Assembly (NCBI GenBank): GCA_028751875.1
Contig: CM054134.1
Location: 41,656,826 to 41,720,825 of the forward strand
Direction: 5' to 3'
Source of the DNA: Rapana venosa
Taxonomy: Eukaryota; Mollusca; Gastropoda; Neogastropoda; Muricidae
DNA length: 64,000 nucleotides
Shown here piece by piece: positions 1 through 11,189 of this stretch (the stretch's first letter is position 1; the number at the start of each line of letters is the position of its first letter). The notes under the pieces were generated by a model. It was not told the origin of the DNA, made no database searches, and saw only the letters and a list, made by a program, of their open reading frames with translations. Position numbers and translations under genes: made by a program.

Positions 1-540
1 TAATTTTTCTAAACCTCGTACCTTTGGAAGAGTCAATACTGCAATCAGAAGAGTGGGCAACGTGACCTTACTAGTCCTACCGGCGAATACTTTTGACTCT
101 GAACTTACTCTCAAAGCGGCAAAGTCACCAAGCGAGTGTGTGAAGTGATTTTAAACAGTAAACACAACTACTTTCTACTTATCCTTCATTTCTAAATACG
201 TAAATTCAACAAAGTGGCAGGTAGACATAGCACCTAATTTGTCTGCCTGACCATCTGGTATAATTATTAGTAAGCGGCCGAAGTTTGAATTAAGACACAG
301 GAGGTTTGGAACAAAAAAAAATTATGTTCAGTCTACACGAAAAATAATCAATGAAAAGTCGGTTTGCCAAGTTTATCGTAAGCTCAGTCATTGAGTGTTG
401 TCCCTGAAATGTTTACTTTGAAGGGGAAGGAGTGGGGGGTATGTGGTAAGAGATAGCTTATCAGGGCTTTGCTGAAACACAAGTATTAGCTGAGTGTGCA
501 GTGTTGAAGGTTTGCTCCACTTGTGGGTTGGCTTCCACTG
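1..540. other. Intergenic, nothing recognised
   Basis: No exon-like frame, tRNA-like box or clear repeat is visible in this AT-leaning stretch. It leads into the CA-rich block that follows. Confidence 0.5.
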
Positions 541-564
541 GTTGCATTGATAATATTATTTAAG

Positions 565-738
565 ACCATACGCACGCGCACGCTCGTACGCACGCACGCA
601 CGCACGCACGCGCACACACACAAAACCACCACCACCACACACTTCACCACACACTACTACTCAACACAACGCCACACAAGATATATTACCTGCAACACGC
701 CACAACCCAATTAAACACTCACACACACCACATCAAAC

Positions 739-816
<78 letters not shown>

Positions 817-1225
817 GATATATTACCTGCAACAGGACACAACCCAATCAAACACTCACACACACCACATCAAACAATAACACACACACACACCACATCA
901 AACAACACCACACCACATCACACCACACGGCACAACACTACACCACGACCACACCATATACACCATACAATGATTATCATATCACTTCACACCACATACA
1001 CAACACACCACACCACACTTCACCAATCCGCATAATGATTATGTGGTTTGATACATACCCTACAATACGACACAACCCAATTCACACACACACACACACA
1101 AAACACACACACAACACACACACACAAACACACACAAAACACACACACCACACACACACACATTCGTCTAATATCACTTAGAGTGAACAGAGGGTTAAAT
1201 TGAAGACAAAAAACAAAACAACAAC

Positions 1226-1260
<35 letters not shown>

Positions 1261-1345
1261 GCACGACAGCACGCACGCACCACGAACGCAACGCACACCA
1301 CAACACCACACACACACACACACACACACCTTAACCCACAACAAC
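565..1345. repeat. CA-rich low-complexity block with an internal duplication
   Basis: The block is almost wholly A and C on the plus strand, with pure (CA)n at about 741-815 and shorter CA or CGCA runs elsewhere. A segment starting AAGATATATTACCTGCAAC occurs at about 678 and again at about 812, each followed by the same CACTCACACACACCACATC text, so one unit of about 134 bp has been duplicated. Open frames here are compositional artefacts. Confidence 0.85.
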
Positions 1346-1349
1346 AAAC

Positions 1350-1714
1350 AACTAACCAAAGACGGAAGCCGCGTGTTTCCCGGGTCACCGTACTTGCCTC
1401 CACGGCCTCCTGGGATGCTTTCCACGTGTTGGTCCCCCCTGCAGCGTCCCATCTCTCCTATGGGCTCTCGCGGCCCAAGGATCCCTTTCCTCCTTGAGTT
1501 CTTCTCGCTAGAGGACGTCCTGTGCCCACCTCGGGGTCTGAGGAGGGCCTGTCTCCGGCCCTGGACACTCCCCTGATGTCCATGTTGTCAGGATTGGACA
1601 TCCTGGACATGGGGTGCTGGATTTCTGGAAGGCTGACTCCCATGGTGCGGCAGTCGTCGTTCTGGGACAGGCAATGGCTGCTACAGCGCGTGAATACCGT
1701 GTCGCGTGGGTGAC
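1350..1714 (-). pseudogene. Coding-like fragment, possibly a worn or partial exon
   Basis: This GC-richer island lies among microsatellites. On the minus strand a frame after a possible acceptor (CTGTCTCAG, about 1722-1714) contains the cysteine-spaced RCSSHCLSQNDDCRTMG, which looks like part of a disulfide-rich extracellular module of PAN/apple type. It then runs into Gly-rich text and stops at about 1460. The neighbouring frame continues with Gly-x-y-like spacing (GPREPIGEMG, GGRGGKYGDPGN), faintly like collagen. A frame change would be needed to join them. What is seen is composition, cysteines and glycines; the family guess is inference. It could be a true exon of a minus-strand gene whose other exons lie off the left edge, a decayed copy, or chance. 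Confidence 0.3.
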
Positions 1715-1728
1715 CTGAGACAGTCAAC

Positions 1729-1783
1729 ATGGTGTTGATGATGACGAGGAGGAGGAGGAGGAAGAGGAAAAATGAGGAGGAAA

Positions 1784-1834
<51 letters not shown>

Positions 1835-2160
1835 TGATGATGAAGAGGAGGGGTGATTGTGATGGCAGTTTTGATAGTAGGGGTGGTGGTGGCGACCACG
1901 ATGGGAAGGAGGAAAAACGGTAGGTCGGGCAGGTGGCGGTGGGGGAGGGGAGGAGGGGAGTATGCTTAGATGACGATGGTGAGGATGTGGTGGATGATAA
2001 CAGTAATGATGGTGGAAAGATGGTGGGGGGTGGTGGTGGTGGTGGTGGTGGTGGTTGGTGGTGGTGGTGGTGGTGGTTTACAGAAACGAAAGTGGTGGTT
2101 GTGGTGGTGATAGTGGCCATGGTGGTGATGGTGATAGAGGCCAGAGATTGGTGGTGGTGA
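1729..2160. repeat. (GAT)n and (GGT)n trinucleotide microsatellites
   Basis: GAG/GAT repeats are densest at about 1783-1835 and (GGT)n at about 2025-2080, with degenerate GGT text to 2160. The poly-Asp, poly-Ser and poly-Trp frames are not proteins. Confidence 0.85.
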
Positions 2161-2281
2161 GCTACATATTAAAACATCTTCTCATTAAGAATAATATTTG
2201 AGAATAGTCATAACCATAATAACAACAACAAAATGCCAAACGAATTAAAACAAACAAACAAGAGGGAAAGCATACAATTAC

Positions 2282-2665
2282 TGAATGTCTGTCCCACTTG
2301 TAACATCAAGGTACAGCTGTAATGTCTGTCCCTCTTGTAACATCAAGGTATAGTTGAAATGTCTGTCCCTCTTGTAACATCAAGGTACAGCTGGAATGTC
2401 TGTCCCTCTTGTAACATCAAGGTATAGTTGAAATGTCTGTCCCTCTTGTAACATCAAGGTATAGTTGAAATGTCTGTCCCACTTGCAACATCAAGGTACA
2501 GCTGGAATGTCTGTCCCACTAATAACAGCAAAGCAGTAATTTATGTCCCACGAATAACTTCATGGTACACCTATCATGTCTGTCCCACTTTTAAAATCAA
2601 GGTACATCTATGGTGCCTTTCCCACTTATAAAAGCAAAGTACAGCTGCGATGTCTGTCCCAGTTA
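2282..2665. repeat. 37-bp minisatellite, about 10 copies
   Basis: The unit of about 37 bp contains AATGTCTGTCCC, CTTGTAACATCAAGG and TACAGCTG. Six or so well-kept copies lie at 2282-2515 and then degrade toward 2665. Variants (ACTTG/CTCTTG and TACAGCTG/TATAGTTG) alternate, which suggests growth by unequal exchange. Confidence 0.85.
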
Positions 2666-2890
2666 CAGCATCAAACTCTTCCAAAAAATTGATATGACAG
2701 TAGGCTACTACAAAGTCGGGGAGCCATCAGTATCAGGCCGCCATTAGCCCACATACTAGTGGAAGCCCTGCACTGCTTATGTACTATCTGGGTCGTGTAT
2801 TGCACACCTTCTTTCATCTTCAATAGGTAATGCCTATTCATCCCACTACTGAAAATGAATTATAACTTGCAGATCTAAGACGTGTGTGTA

Positions 2891-2920
2891 GCAAGGTGTG
2901 TGTGTGTGTGTGTGTGTGTG

Positions 2921-3000
<80 letters not shown>

Positions 3001-3065
3001 AAGAGAGAGAGAGAGAAGAGAGAGAGAGAGTGTGTGTGTAAGAGAGAGAGAAAGTGTGTGTGTGT

Positions 3066-3125
<60 letters not shown>

Positions 3126-3129
3126 AGTG

Positions 3130-3177
<48 letters not shown>

Positions 3178-3235
3178 TGTGTGTGTGTGTTGTGTGTGTG
3201 TGTGTGCGTGTGCGTGTGTGTGTTGTGTGTGTGCA
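2891..3235. repeat. (TG)n / (AG)n / (TGCG)n compound microsatellite
   Basis: Long TG runs are broken by GAGA blocks at about 3001-3055 and by a TGCG block at about 3141-3178. Cys/Val frames on either strand are artefacts. Confidence 0.9.
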
Positions 3236-3500
3236 CAGGCCTGCCCAGTGGTTAGAACTTCGAATTCGTGAAGGTTCGAGTTCAGGTCTCTACTGAAGTG
3301 TCCATTAAAGAGGAATCAGTGTTCCCAGAGACAGCATTGCATTGCTTCAGCCTCCGTTCCCCTGCAAGTTTCTGGAAGGGATTTTTTCCCCACTTTTCAG
3401 CTGAAAGTCCAAGGTTCACAACCCGTGAGAACTTTTTTGGCATATCCCACCGTCTTTGCCCACCATTAAGGTAGCCGCATTCCGACTTCAGTGATATCCT
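3236..3500 (+). mobile_element. tRNA-derived SINE copy
   Basis: An A-box-like CCCAGTGGTTAGAA (about 3244) and a B-box-like GGTTCGAGTTC (about 3272) stand at tRNA spacing. The body ends near CCATTAAGGTAGCCGCATTC (about 3463). The same end motif recurs at about 49570 and 63642, and inverted at about 53315, so this is a dispersed family. The body has decayed. Confidence 0.55.
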
Positions 3501-3529
3501 GGAAGAGATGACTATGAACTATAGCCCGA

Positions 3530-3723
3530 TTTATTTCTTCTTCTTCTTCTTCTTCTTCTTCTTCTTCTTCTTCTTTTCTTCTTGCTTCTTCTTCTTCTTC
3601 TTCTGTTTCATCATCATCATCATCACCATCTTCTTCTTCTTCTCGGTTCTCACTTTCTTCTTCTTTTCCTTGCTTCTTGCTTCTTCTTCCTCCTCCTCTT
3701 CTTCTCCTCGCTTCTTCTTCTGC

Positions 3724-3768
<45 letters not shown>

Positions 3769-4310
3769 TTCTTCTTCTTCTTCTCTTCTTCTCGCTTTGT
3801 CTTCTCCCTTCTTCTTCCCCTTTCTTCTTCTTCTTCTCCTCCGTTCTCCTTCCTCTTCTCCCCCCTTCTTCTTCTTCTCCTTTCTTATTCTTCTTCTTCT
3901 CCCTTCTTCATCTTCTCATCCCTTCTTCCTCTCCTCCCTTCTTCTTCTTCTCCCTACTTTTTCTTCTCCTCCTCCCTTCTTCTTCCTCTTCTTCTTCTCC
4001 TCCCTTCTTCCTCTTCTTCTTCTCCTCCCTTCTTCTTCTTCTCCCTTCTTCTTCGCCTTCTTCTTCTCGCTTCTTTTTCATCCTCTTCTTCCTCCTCCTC
4101 ATCTTCTTCTTCTCTCTTCTTCTTCTTCATCACCATCTTCTTCTTCTTCATCTTGCTTCCTCTTCTCGCTTCTTCTTCTTCTCGCTTCTTTTTCATCTTC
4201 TTCTTCCTCATCATCATCTTCTTCTTCTCTCTTCTTCTTTCTTCTCTTCTTCTTCATCACCATCATCTTCTTCTTCTCGCTTCTTCTTCTTCTTCTTCTT
4301 CCTCTGCGGT
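3530..4310. repeat. 780-bp (TTC)n / (TCA)n polypyrimidine tract
   Basis: The plus strand is almost entirely pyrimidine, with TTC and CTTCTC units and inserted (ATC)n blocks at about 3609 and 3727-3767. The poly-Phe/Ser/Leu frames, and Glu/Lys frames on the other strand, are artefacts. Homopurine-homopyrimidine DNA with mirror symmetry can form triplex (H-DNA). Confidence 0.9.
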
Positions 4311-6640
4311 CCCTGGCGGTCCCATGCAGGCTACAATCGTACACAGAACACCGAAATCTGTCCGTGTCTTTCATACAAAAGTAAGCTAGTTATGGTCAGT
4401 GGCACGGATGACACAAACACACCCAGCATGCATCCTGCGACCTGGCGAGGGATGAGCTCCCTCAGATTCAGTTGACCCAGAAGTCAATGCCCGGGTCTGC
4501 TGTAATCCACATTGTCTGTATCTTTGCTGTGTGCAAAGGGAGATGCTTCATGAAAAACACCCACATGGCCTTCATTAACGCTTCCCCCCCCCCCCCCCCC
4601 CCCCCCCCCAGGTTTTTTTGCAATATTGTCTCATGTTGGTTTCTTTCTTATTTGCAGCAGTTCGGTTTAGGCAGTCATTCAGTCGTTTGCATTCTCCATG
4701 GATGAAACGAATGTAAGAACTTAAACTTTGAGAACGACAACGACAATGACAATGACAAATTATTTTATTTCGAGGATAATGAATAAGCACTCATGTGCTT
4801 TTTTACATCCAGTCCCCGCCCGTAGGGATACATCTTAATAATAACCCAATACTTATAGTCTCACACAGTAGAAACAAAGGGAACGACGATGACGTGAGCA
4901 TCTATCTGATATGAAGACATTATGACAAGGGTTCAGGTTCACACGACGCACATCTTAAACGCCAGCGTCAATCATGCCTGTCCATGGGACAGATCAAGAT
5001 GTTAACTGATGCGAGAATGAACTGTCACGGACTGTGGCGTTCCTGGTCACCAGCAGACATCAGATGGGTTGATCAAACTACGCATTCTTCAGTGTCCTCC
5101 TAAAGACATGAATGGTGGGTTCGAATCTCGGAGGCCTCTAAGGGATTAAGGATGAAAACTCTTTTGACTTTTCAAATCAAGTTACATTGAGACCCGCTGT
5201 CAACAAGTGCCCTTCTATAATACACGCAAGCGGAAAACATCAAGAAAGTGCAACAATAAGGTATATATCAAAATTGTATGTCATAGTACAGTCAGTGGCG
5301 GATACAGACACAGGAAAAATAGAAATTATGTGATACCACCATCCACCTGGAGTTTCAATGCACGCTGAACCAGGTCATGTTATCAATGACTATAATTATG
5401 GCTGTTGTGTGCACGTCACCACGTGGTTTGCCATGGAAAGCAGATCAGGAACACGGCTAATTCTGTGGTCAGATAGACTTTATGTTACCTGATTTGTTGG
5501 AAGAGGAGGCGTTGCCTACCTGTAATAATCTACACACTGGGACACTGACCTCCTTGGGAAGTTGGGGGGGGGGGGGGGGGGGGGGGGGTAGGGAAACTGG
5601 TATTTGAAACTAAAAGAGCATGGCACATTCAACTGTAGTTAGGACAGAAGAGGGCACTGAGAGAAAAATGCCATTGTCACACTGTTTCAGCTGAAGGGAG
5701 GTGGGAGGCACGATGTCTCAGGACAGTACACCAGCCACTGTGCCATAAAAACCTCGTCAATCAACTAGACTAGCCGGCTAAGATGGCGATGAATGTCCCT
5801 GTCTCAGTGGGATGTGTCCATGGTTCGAATCTGATTCCATTTGTTCCCTCTGTTTTCCTCTGCAATATCATCTGGTTTCAAGGGCTAGCTGAGTGCAATG
5901 ATCTTTGGGCTGAGACATAAACAGAAATCCTGCTGTGTTCAACACACATTCAGTAGTGCACCAGTGTTAGTCAAACAGGGTAGACGCATCATTACAATGT
6001 CATCACCATCCTTGTTTATTTTCTACTTAGAGCTCCTCCTCCCAAATCTCCTGTTTCCCTTTTCTTCATTAAGGGAGGGGGGGGGGGGGGCGGTTGTTTG
6101 CTTGCTTTGTTGTTGTTGTTTGTTTGTTTAATGTCGGGGGAGGGGGGTGGTAAATGGTAGTCTAATAACTTGGAACAACACCACAGAAGAATGCAGGCTA
6201 TAAACATGAATTGCCAATGAAACTGTTTGAAAGTCACAACGCCTTTTTCAAGACAGTTATTTAAAAATCGACACTGAATAACTATAGGTGGAGATATATA
6301 TCATCATAAAGACAAAGAAAGGACATAATGCACTGGGTGTTGCCATCATCTACCCTCTCGTCGTCATGATCATAAACACCATCATCAATCAACACCATCA
6401 ATCACGTAGACATAATGTGTTAATCGATTACTTTACTTTTCATTCAAAATAAAACAAAATGTACACTTTTTTTTAAAAAAAGATTTTAAACTCACACAAC
6501 TTCACACAGAAAAGAAAAGTCAATCACCTCAGCAAAGGCTATCCCTCCTGTCAGAAGAGCAGAAGCCGCCAACAAACACTGACGTCTGTGTGTACACTAC
6601 TGTCCAAGAGAAAACAGACACAGACACAGGCACGGTCACA
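4311..6640. other. Intergenic, homopolymer runs and SINE scraps
   Basis: The stretch holds a C run (about 4585-4609), a G run (about 5564-5588) and a shorter G run (about 6076-6090). tRNA-like B boxes at about 5113 (GGTTCGAATCTC) and 5822 (GGTTCGAATCTG) may head old SINEs. No gene was recognised. Confidence 0.45.
4755..4830 (-). mobile_element. SINE family A, 3' end fragment
   Basis: The text TTATTTCGAGGATAATG...AAGCACTCATGTGC matches, on the minus strand, the tail of the tRNA-headed SINEs at 39204 and 44478. Only the last 75 or so bases remain. Confidence 0.6.
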
Positions 6641-6650
6641 GTGCTGAACA

Positions 6651-6689
6651 ATGGCGGCCGGACAGTTCACCCTGGCACACACTATGTTG
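6651..6689 (+). CDS. Possible first coding exon of an unidentified gene
   Basis: An ATG in good initiation context (GAACAATGGC) opens 13 codons reading MAAGQFTLAHTML. A near-consensus donor (TTG|GTAAGTACC) follows directly, so the exon would end in phase 0. The upstream 100 or so bases are GC-richer than their surroundings and could be a 5' UTR. No partner exon was found downstream in the window, and the H3.3 gene lies in the opposite orientation further on. It may be the start of a gene with a very long first intron, a decayed exon, or chance. Confidence 0.25.
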
Positions 6690-7528
6690 GTAAGTACCTT
6701 CCCTTCCGGTGCTAAGGCGTTGCTATGGACCGGTCCCCATAGGCCTCCTCACCTCCGCCACCACCGTTTAAGATCGGCACCAACACCACACGGCACCAGG
6801 CAGCACGTACTGGGCCTGCCTTTGTTTTTTTACGGCTGAGTGATCGGAGCCCTATAGACTGGCTGCTTTCTTGAGACAAGTAGGAGAGTTACTATTTACA
6901 GCAGCGCACAACTTTAGGGCAAGCGCTTGTTCTGCAATGAAATACACAATGCCGTGTCTTGTACGTTCTCTGTTTCAGTGTGGTGACAAAGAGTTGGCAG
7001 AACACAAATAATTTTGTTTTAATCAGTCACGGGCGTTTTGCTAATCGGTAGCAGAGCCTAAGCACTTGCTTATTGGCCTGGTAGTCTATTTCTCGTCTGT
7101 CAATCTTAGCCTATTGGGCCTTGTGTTTCCCTCGAGTCCTTTTCTCCCTCGTAACTCTGCCCGCTCCCTTCCCACCATTATCACCACCATACACTCTGTC
7201 TGCACAGTTGTGGGTGACAATCAGTCAAGTGCCGCATTCCGTCTCTCGACAAGCCTGTGGACAGGGTGGATTGGCTAATTGTGAACAGCCAAACCAACCA
7301 GTTGTTCTTTCTTGCTTTACTATATAACAAAACACAAAAAAATATATGCTTGATTCCTTGGAAGTTTTATATATGCTGTATGACAACCAAACAATATTTT
7401 AAAAAATAATTTTTTTTTAAAGGAGATTTGATTTGGGCCATCTGGGCACAAAAATAAAATCATTGTCGATCCTCTGACATTACAAATTTGCTCTTTTTTT
7501 TAGGCTGGGTAATGTGATTTTTCTAAGG

Positions 7529-7815
7529 GGACGGGATAGCTCAGTGGTCGGAGCACTCGCTTTGCCCCAACCAAGTTAAGCAGCGTCGAGCGTGGTTACC
7601 AAGTTGGATGGGTGACCGTTTGCGCGCCTTGGCTTCAGTACAGTTCCCCCAGTTCACCCAGCTGTAAATGGGTACCTGCCCTCTTTAGGGTCAGGGAAGG
7701 TAAAGCAGCGAGGGAGAGGAGATGGGCGCCGCCCTCAATATGCTGGCCCTAGAGAAGTGAGGTCTCTGACGCCTCGCTCCCCTACGACCTTATAGGTTAT
7801 GTATGGGACTCCTTT
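7529..7815 (+). mobile_element. Composite SINE with tRNA-like and 5S-rRNA-like promoter parts
   Basis: The copy starts GGGGACGGGATAGCTCAGTGG, a tRNA A-box-like head. It continues with AAGTTAAGCAGCGTCGAGCG and TTGGATGGGTGACCG, which align to the internal control region of 5S rRNA (5S reads AAGCTAAGC..GGTCGGGCC..TTGGATGGGAGACCG). A conserved-looking core follows with CACCCAGCTGTAAATGGGTA. The copy ends in a (CCTTTA)-like run. A second, more worn copy is at 50510-50790. Polymerase III SINEs with 5S heads are known (SINE3); this one seems to carry both promoter types. Confidence 0.75.
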
Positions 7816-7926
7816 ACCTTTACCTCCTTAATGTGATTTTGAAGATGACCTCCATCAGTGACTGCAATGGTATAATATCATGGAACTAATCGAATGATTA
7901 CGATACATGAGAAACAATGTTGAATA

Positions 7927-7966
<40 letters not shown>

Positions 7967-8026
7967 GTGTGTGTGTGTGTGTGTGCATGTGTGTGTGTGC
8001 ATGCGTGCGTGTGTGTGTGTGTGTGA
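7927..8026. repeat. (TG)n microsatellite
   Basis: The run is TG with a few GC and CA interruptions. Frames across it are artefacts. Confidence 0.9.
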
Positions 8027-8284
8027 AACCTTTTGCATAGGAGTAGCTATAAAGGAGTGTTTCGTTTACCCTGGTGACATAACTTACTCTCGTGTTGTGG
8101 GTCATTCCACGATATCGGTTTTTAGTCCCAACCAGGGAGATATCAGTGCAAATGGAGTATTCCATACACGCTACACCATCTCAGTACAAACACTTTATTA
8201 ACTGCAGGACCCAGTGGGCTAGTGAAATCTCGGGTATGAACCAAGTAGTTTTATGCCATAAAGTCAGTCATCCACACCACTGGC

Positions 8285-8900
8285 CATGAAGATCTAGTAG
8301 GCTGTCTTTTCAGCAGACCATTCGTGCATGGCAGTGTCTGCCGCAGTTGTTGCAAGCAAAACTTGAACACTGGGTGGATGGCCTAGCTTTGCTGTCTCTC
8401 CTTCCTGCAGCTTCGACTGTCTTTCAGTATTTGGAGTCTTTTCACTTCTCCCCTATAGGCTCCCTCATGTACTAGTCTCTTCCACACGCTGCGATTTTCT
8501 GCGAGTGCTCCCAATCTGTCAGAGTTTATGTCAGTGGCTTTCATGTCGCGCTTGCATATGTCCTGGCATCATAATGCTGGAAGCCCTGAAGGACGGTGTC
8601 CTGCAGCCAACTCACTGCACATAATGTCCTTGACAATGAGGCCATCCTTCATATGGTACAAATGTCCAGTCCGGCAGAGACCATGTTGATGACAGCAGAA
8701 GGTACATCCTAGAGTCTGCTTGTACAAGAATAGATGTGTTACTGACTTTGTCTTCCTGAGTAATGCCCAGGATTTGGCATAGGCAGCGGAGATGGCAACT
8801 GTTCAAGTGGTTCTCTTGGCTTGCATGTCATCCAGGTTTTGCTGCACAAAGCAGAGTGCTGACAACACATGCTTGATACACATATAATGTAATGTTCATG
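8285..8900 (-). pseudogene. LINE ORF2 C-terminal remnant
   Basis: The minus-strand translation gives HLRCLCQILGITQEDKVSNT (from about 8795), which matches the post-RT region of the 33-kb LINE here (HFHTTCLRKLFGIKW.DKIPDTEVL). Toward 8300 it gives CNNCGRHCHARMVC, a worn Cys/His zinc-knuckle ending. Frameshifts and stops are frequent. It is a dead, 5'-truncated copy. Confidence 0.6.
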
Positions 8901-8919
8901 GTGAATCATTGGTGACATA

Positions 8920-9201
8920 TTCTTGCCACTTGATGCCAAGTAAATCAGTAATGAATCTCAAAGGACCATGAAGACAAATAAATAACACTGCAGACTGCAC
9001 AGCTTGTGCCCATCTCAGAGTTCACAATCTCACCACCTTGTGAGCCTACCGCTAGATTGAAACAGCTAGCCTTTTACAGACTGTATGCCATCATGACCTC
9101 GCTCTGAGGAATAAGAAGAGAGGTGAGACTTGAAAACAAGCATGTGCATGAACTGGAAAGGCAGAAAATAAACAAAAACAACTAAGAAGACAGACAGAGA
9201 C

Positions 9202-9236
<35 letters not shown>

Positions 9237-10140
9237 GGGGGGGGGGGGGGGGTAAGCTACTGAAACAGAACAAAAAGAATGACAGCAAAAATGTAATTTT
9301 TGGGACAGTTTCCCAAAAGGTAGGGATACTAGCCTATCTTACAATCTTATACTGGAAAATCCCCCACAAAACCCAAGGACACCAAATGTTAACAGTCTTA
9401 TGTGGATTTGGTGTACCATCAGGGTGACTTTCAGTTTCTGAGCAGCCAACTTCAAACAGGATTCCCGGCTTCCCAACCCCAAGCATCTGGTATGGCTTGC
9501 ATCTATCAAATTGAGAGCCAAAGTGTGATAACAAATCTGGCAATATAAAATTTCATGGCTGATAGGAATAGTTGCACTTGATGCCAAGTCAACAAATGGC
9601 TAAGGATGAGCAATCAGTAACACTGCAATCGCAACCTGTGCCATAGATTAATTCACCTTTGACCAGCTAGATTGAAAAGATATTTTTTTGATAGTAGAAC
9701 CCTTAAATAAGACAAAGTGTGCAATAAATGTGCATCGAATGGTACGGTCAGAAAAAAAATGAGAAGATAAGAGAGGGGGAATCAGCCTAGAGACAAAGGG
9801 CGGGGTAGTCCTTACCTGATAAAAACAAATAAGAATGCAGCAAAAATGTAATTTCTGTGATTCTATGGATCAGCCATCTTACACTTATACTGAAAATCCC
9901 CACAAACCCAATGGACAACATAACATTTTGGGGTTAGGGACACAGAATGACTCCAGTTTACTGAGCAGCCAATCACAGATTCCGGTTCCTACCCAAAATA
10001 CGTGAGCTTATCTACAATTGAGAGCCAATTTAAAAAAAAGAAAAAGGGGTGAAGGGGAGGGGGGAATTGAGCCAAGCACATAATAATTGCAATGACAGGT
10101 AATACCAATACGGTTATACCACCCAAAGGTTTTGTACCAT
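8920..10140. repeat. Degenerate duplication, period about 600 bp
   Basis: CACTTGATGCCAAGT at about 8929 recurs at about 9571, with matching text up to a TAGATTGAAA element (about 9053 and 9669). GCAAAAATGTAATTT at about 9285 recurs at about 9839, followed by parallel text through GAGAGCCAA (about 9513 and 10021). A GA run (9200-9235) and a G run (9236-9251) interrupt it. No coding potential was recognised. Confidence 0.6.
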
Positions 10141-11189
10141 GTGAACGTAGTGTCTTACAACGTTTTTTGAGGGGAGTGGATAATGGGGGTGACGTCAGTG
10201 TTGGTCAAGTTTTAAGGCTAACAAAGTGCTTTTGACTGTAAGAAAAAGCAATTCATAAAATTTTAGTCTTCTGTCATTCTAGCATCGAGGCAGAAGCCAT
10301 AAGGAAGTAAACTGCCAAATGGCACAACCATTTCTTTACACAGAATGTCCCAGGTAAATGACAGTCCATATAGATTGCCAAAGTTCACACAACATGACTA
10401 AACGACCTTCCACTTAAAAAGAAGAAAGGGATAGGGTCGGTAATTTTGAGAGAGCCACACAAATAATAATTGAAAAGACATCCATACTTATTAGGTCCAC
10501 CAGTAGTACCATGCGAGTGTCTTCTACGACTTAAGGAGGTGCCTGTATTTCAGTTTCTAAGGAAGATGTGCTTAAACTGAAGCATCAGAAATGTAGCTCT
10601 GCTACAAAGTGAGCAAACCATAGAAGATAGTACCCACATGGCCAGCCCTATATTCAAAGGCAGTCTCTGAACAGTGCTAGTTGCTGTATTGAGGCACCTA
10701 AAGTAATCACCTGACCACACCTGTCCGAAGGCAAAAAGCAGGGAAATGGGATGTCATTTTTCTGCAGCCAAGACCGCCTCGAACCATAGGAAGAACAATC
10801 ATATCTGACCCCTACAACGCACAGACGATAAATTTGTTATTCAGATCCTGCCCAGGCAACTGCCGTTATACTGCAACACAGGAAACTATGATAGCCACAG
10901 AGAGGATGCAAGATGGCACAAACAAACATGTCTGAGTCCTGCCTGCACAGAGGCACTCCTTAAAGTATGCTACCTGCCCCCCCAGCGGAAGGTTATGGAG
11001 AAGGGAGACCTGAGACACGCCCAACGGGAATACTATCTAGCAACGCAAAATAATTAATTGTAATGCCCAGCGCTAGTCGTAGGAAATGGACTGACCAGGA
11101 AGGTTCAAATGGAAAGATATTCCTGCGCCATGAGACGTGGGGGGTGGGGGGAAGAGGAGTGAAGCAGAAACATTAGCCCCTAACAACCT
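10141..11189. other. Intergenic, nothing firm
   Basis: A weak echo of 10085-10165 appears at about 10462-10540 (AATAATAATTG...GTACCATG...GTGTCTT). Otherwise no gene, RNA or known repeat is evident. Confidence 0.4.

Noticed and set aside
2282..2665. CRISPR-like array
   Set aside because: The repeats are contiguous 37-bp units without unique spacers, in an animal genome.
2838..3296. Cys/Val-rich and His/Thr-rich proteins on both strands
   Set aside because: They are translations of a TG/CA microsatellite in every frame.
3508..4475. Large Phe/Ser/Leu and Glu/Arg/Lys proteins
   Set aside because: They are translations of the TTC polypyrimidine tract and its complement.
7560..7640. A 5S rRNA gene
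   Set aside because: Only the internal control region is similar; the ends of 5S are missing and the segment lies within a SINE.
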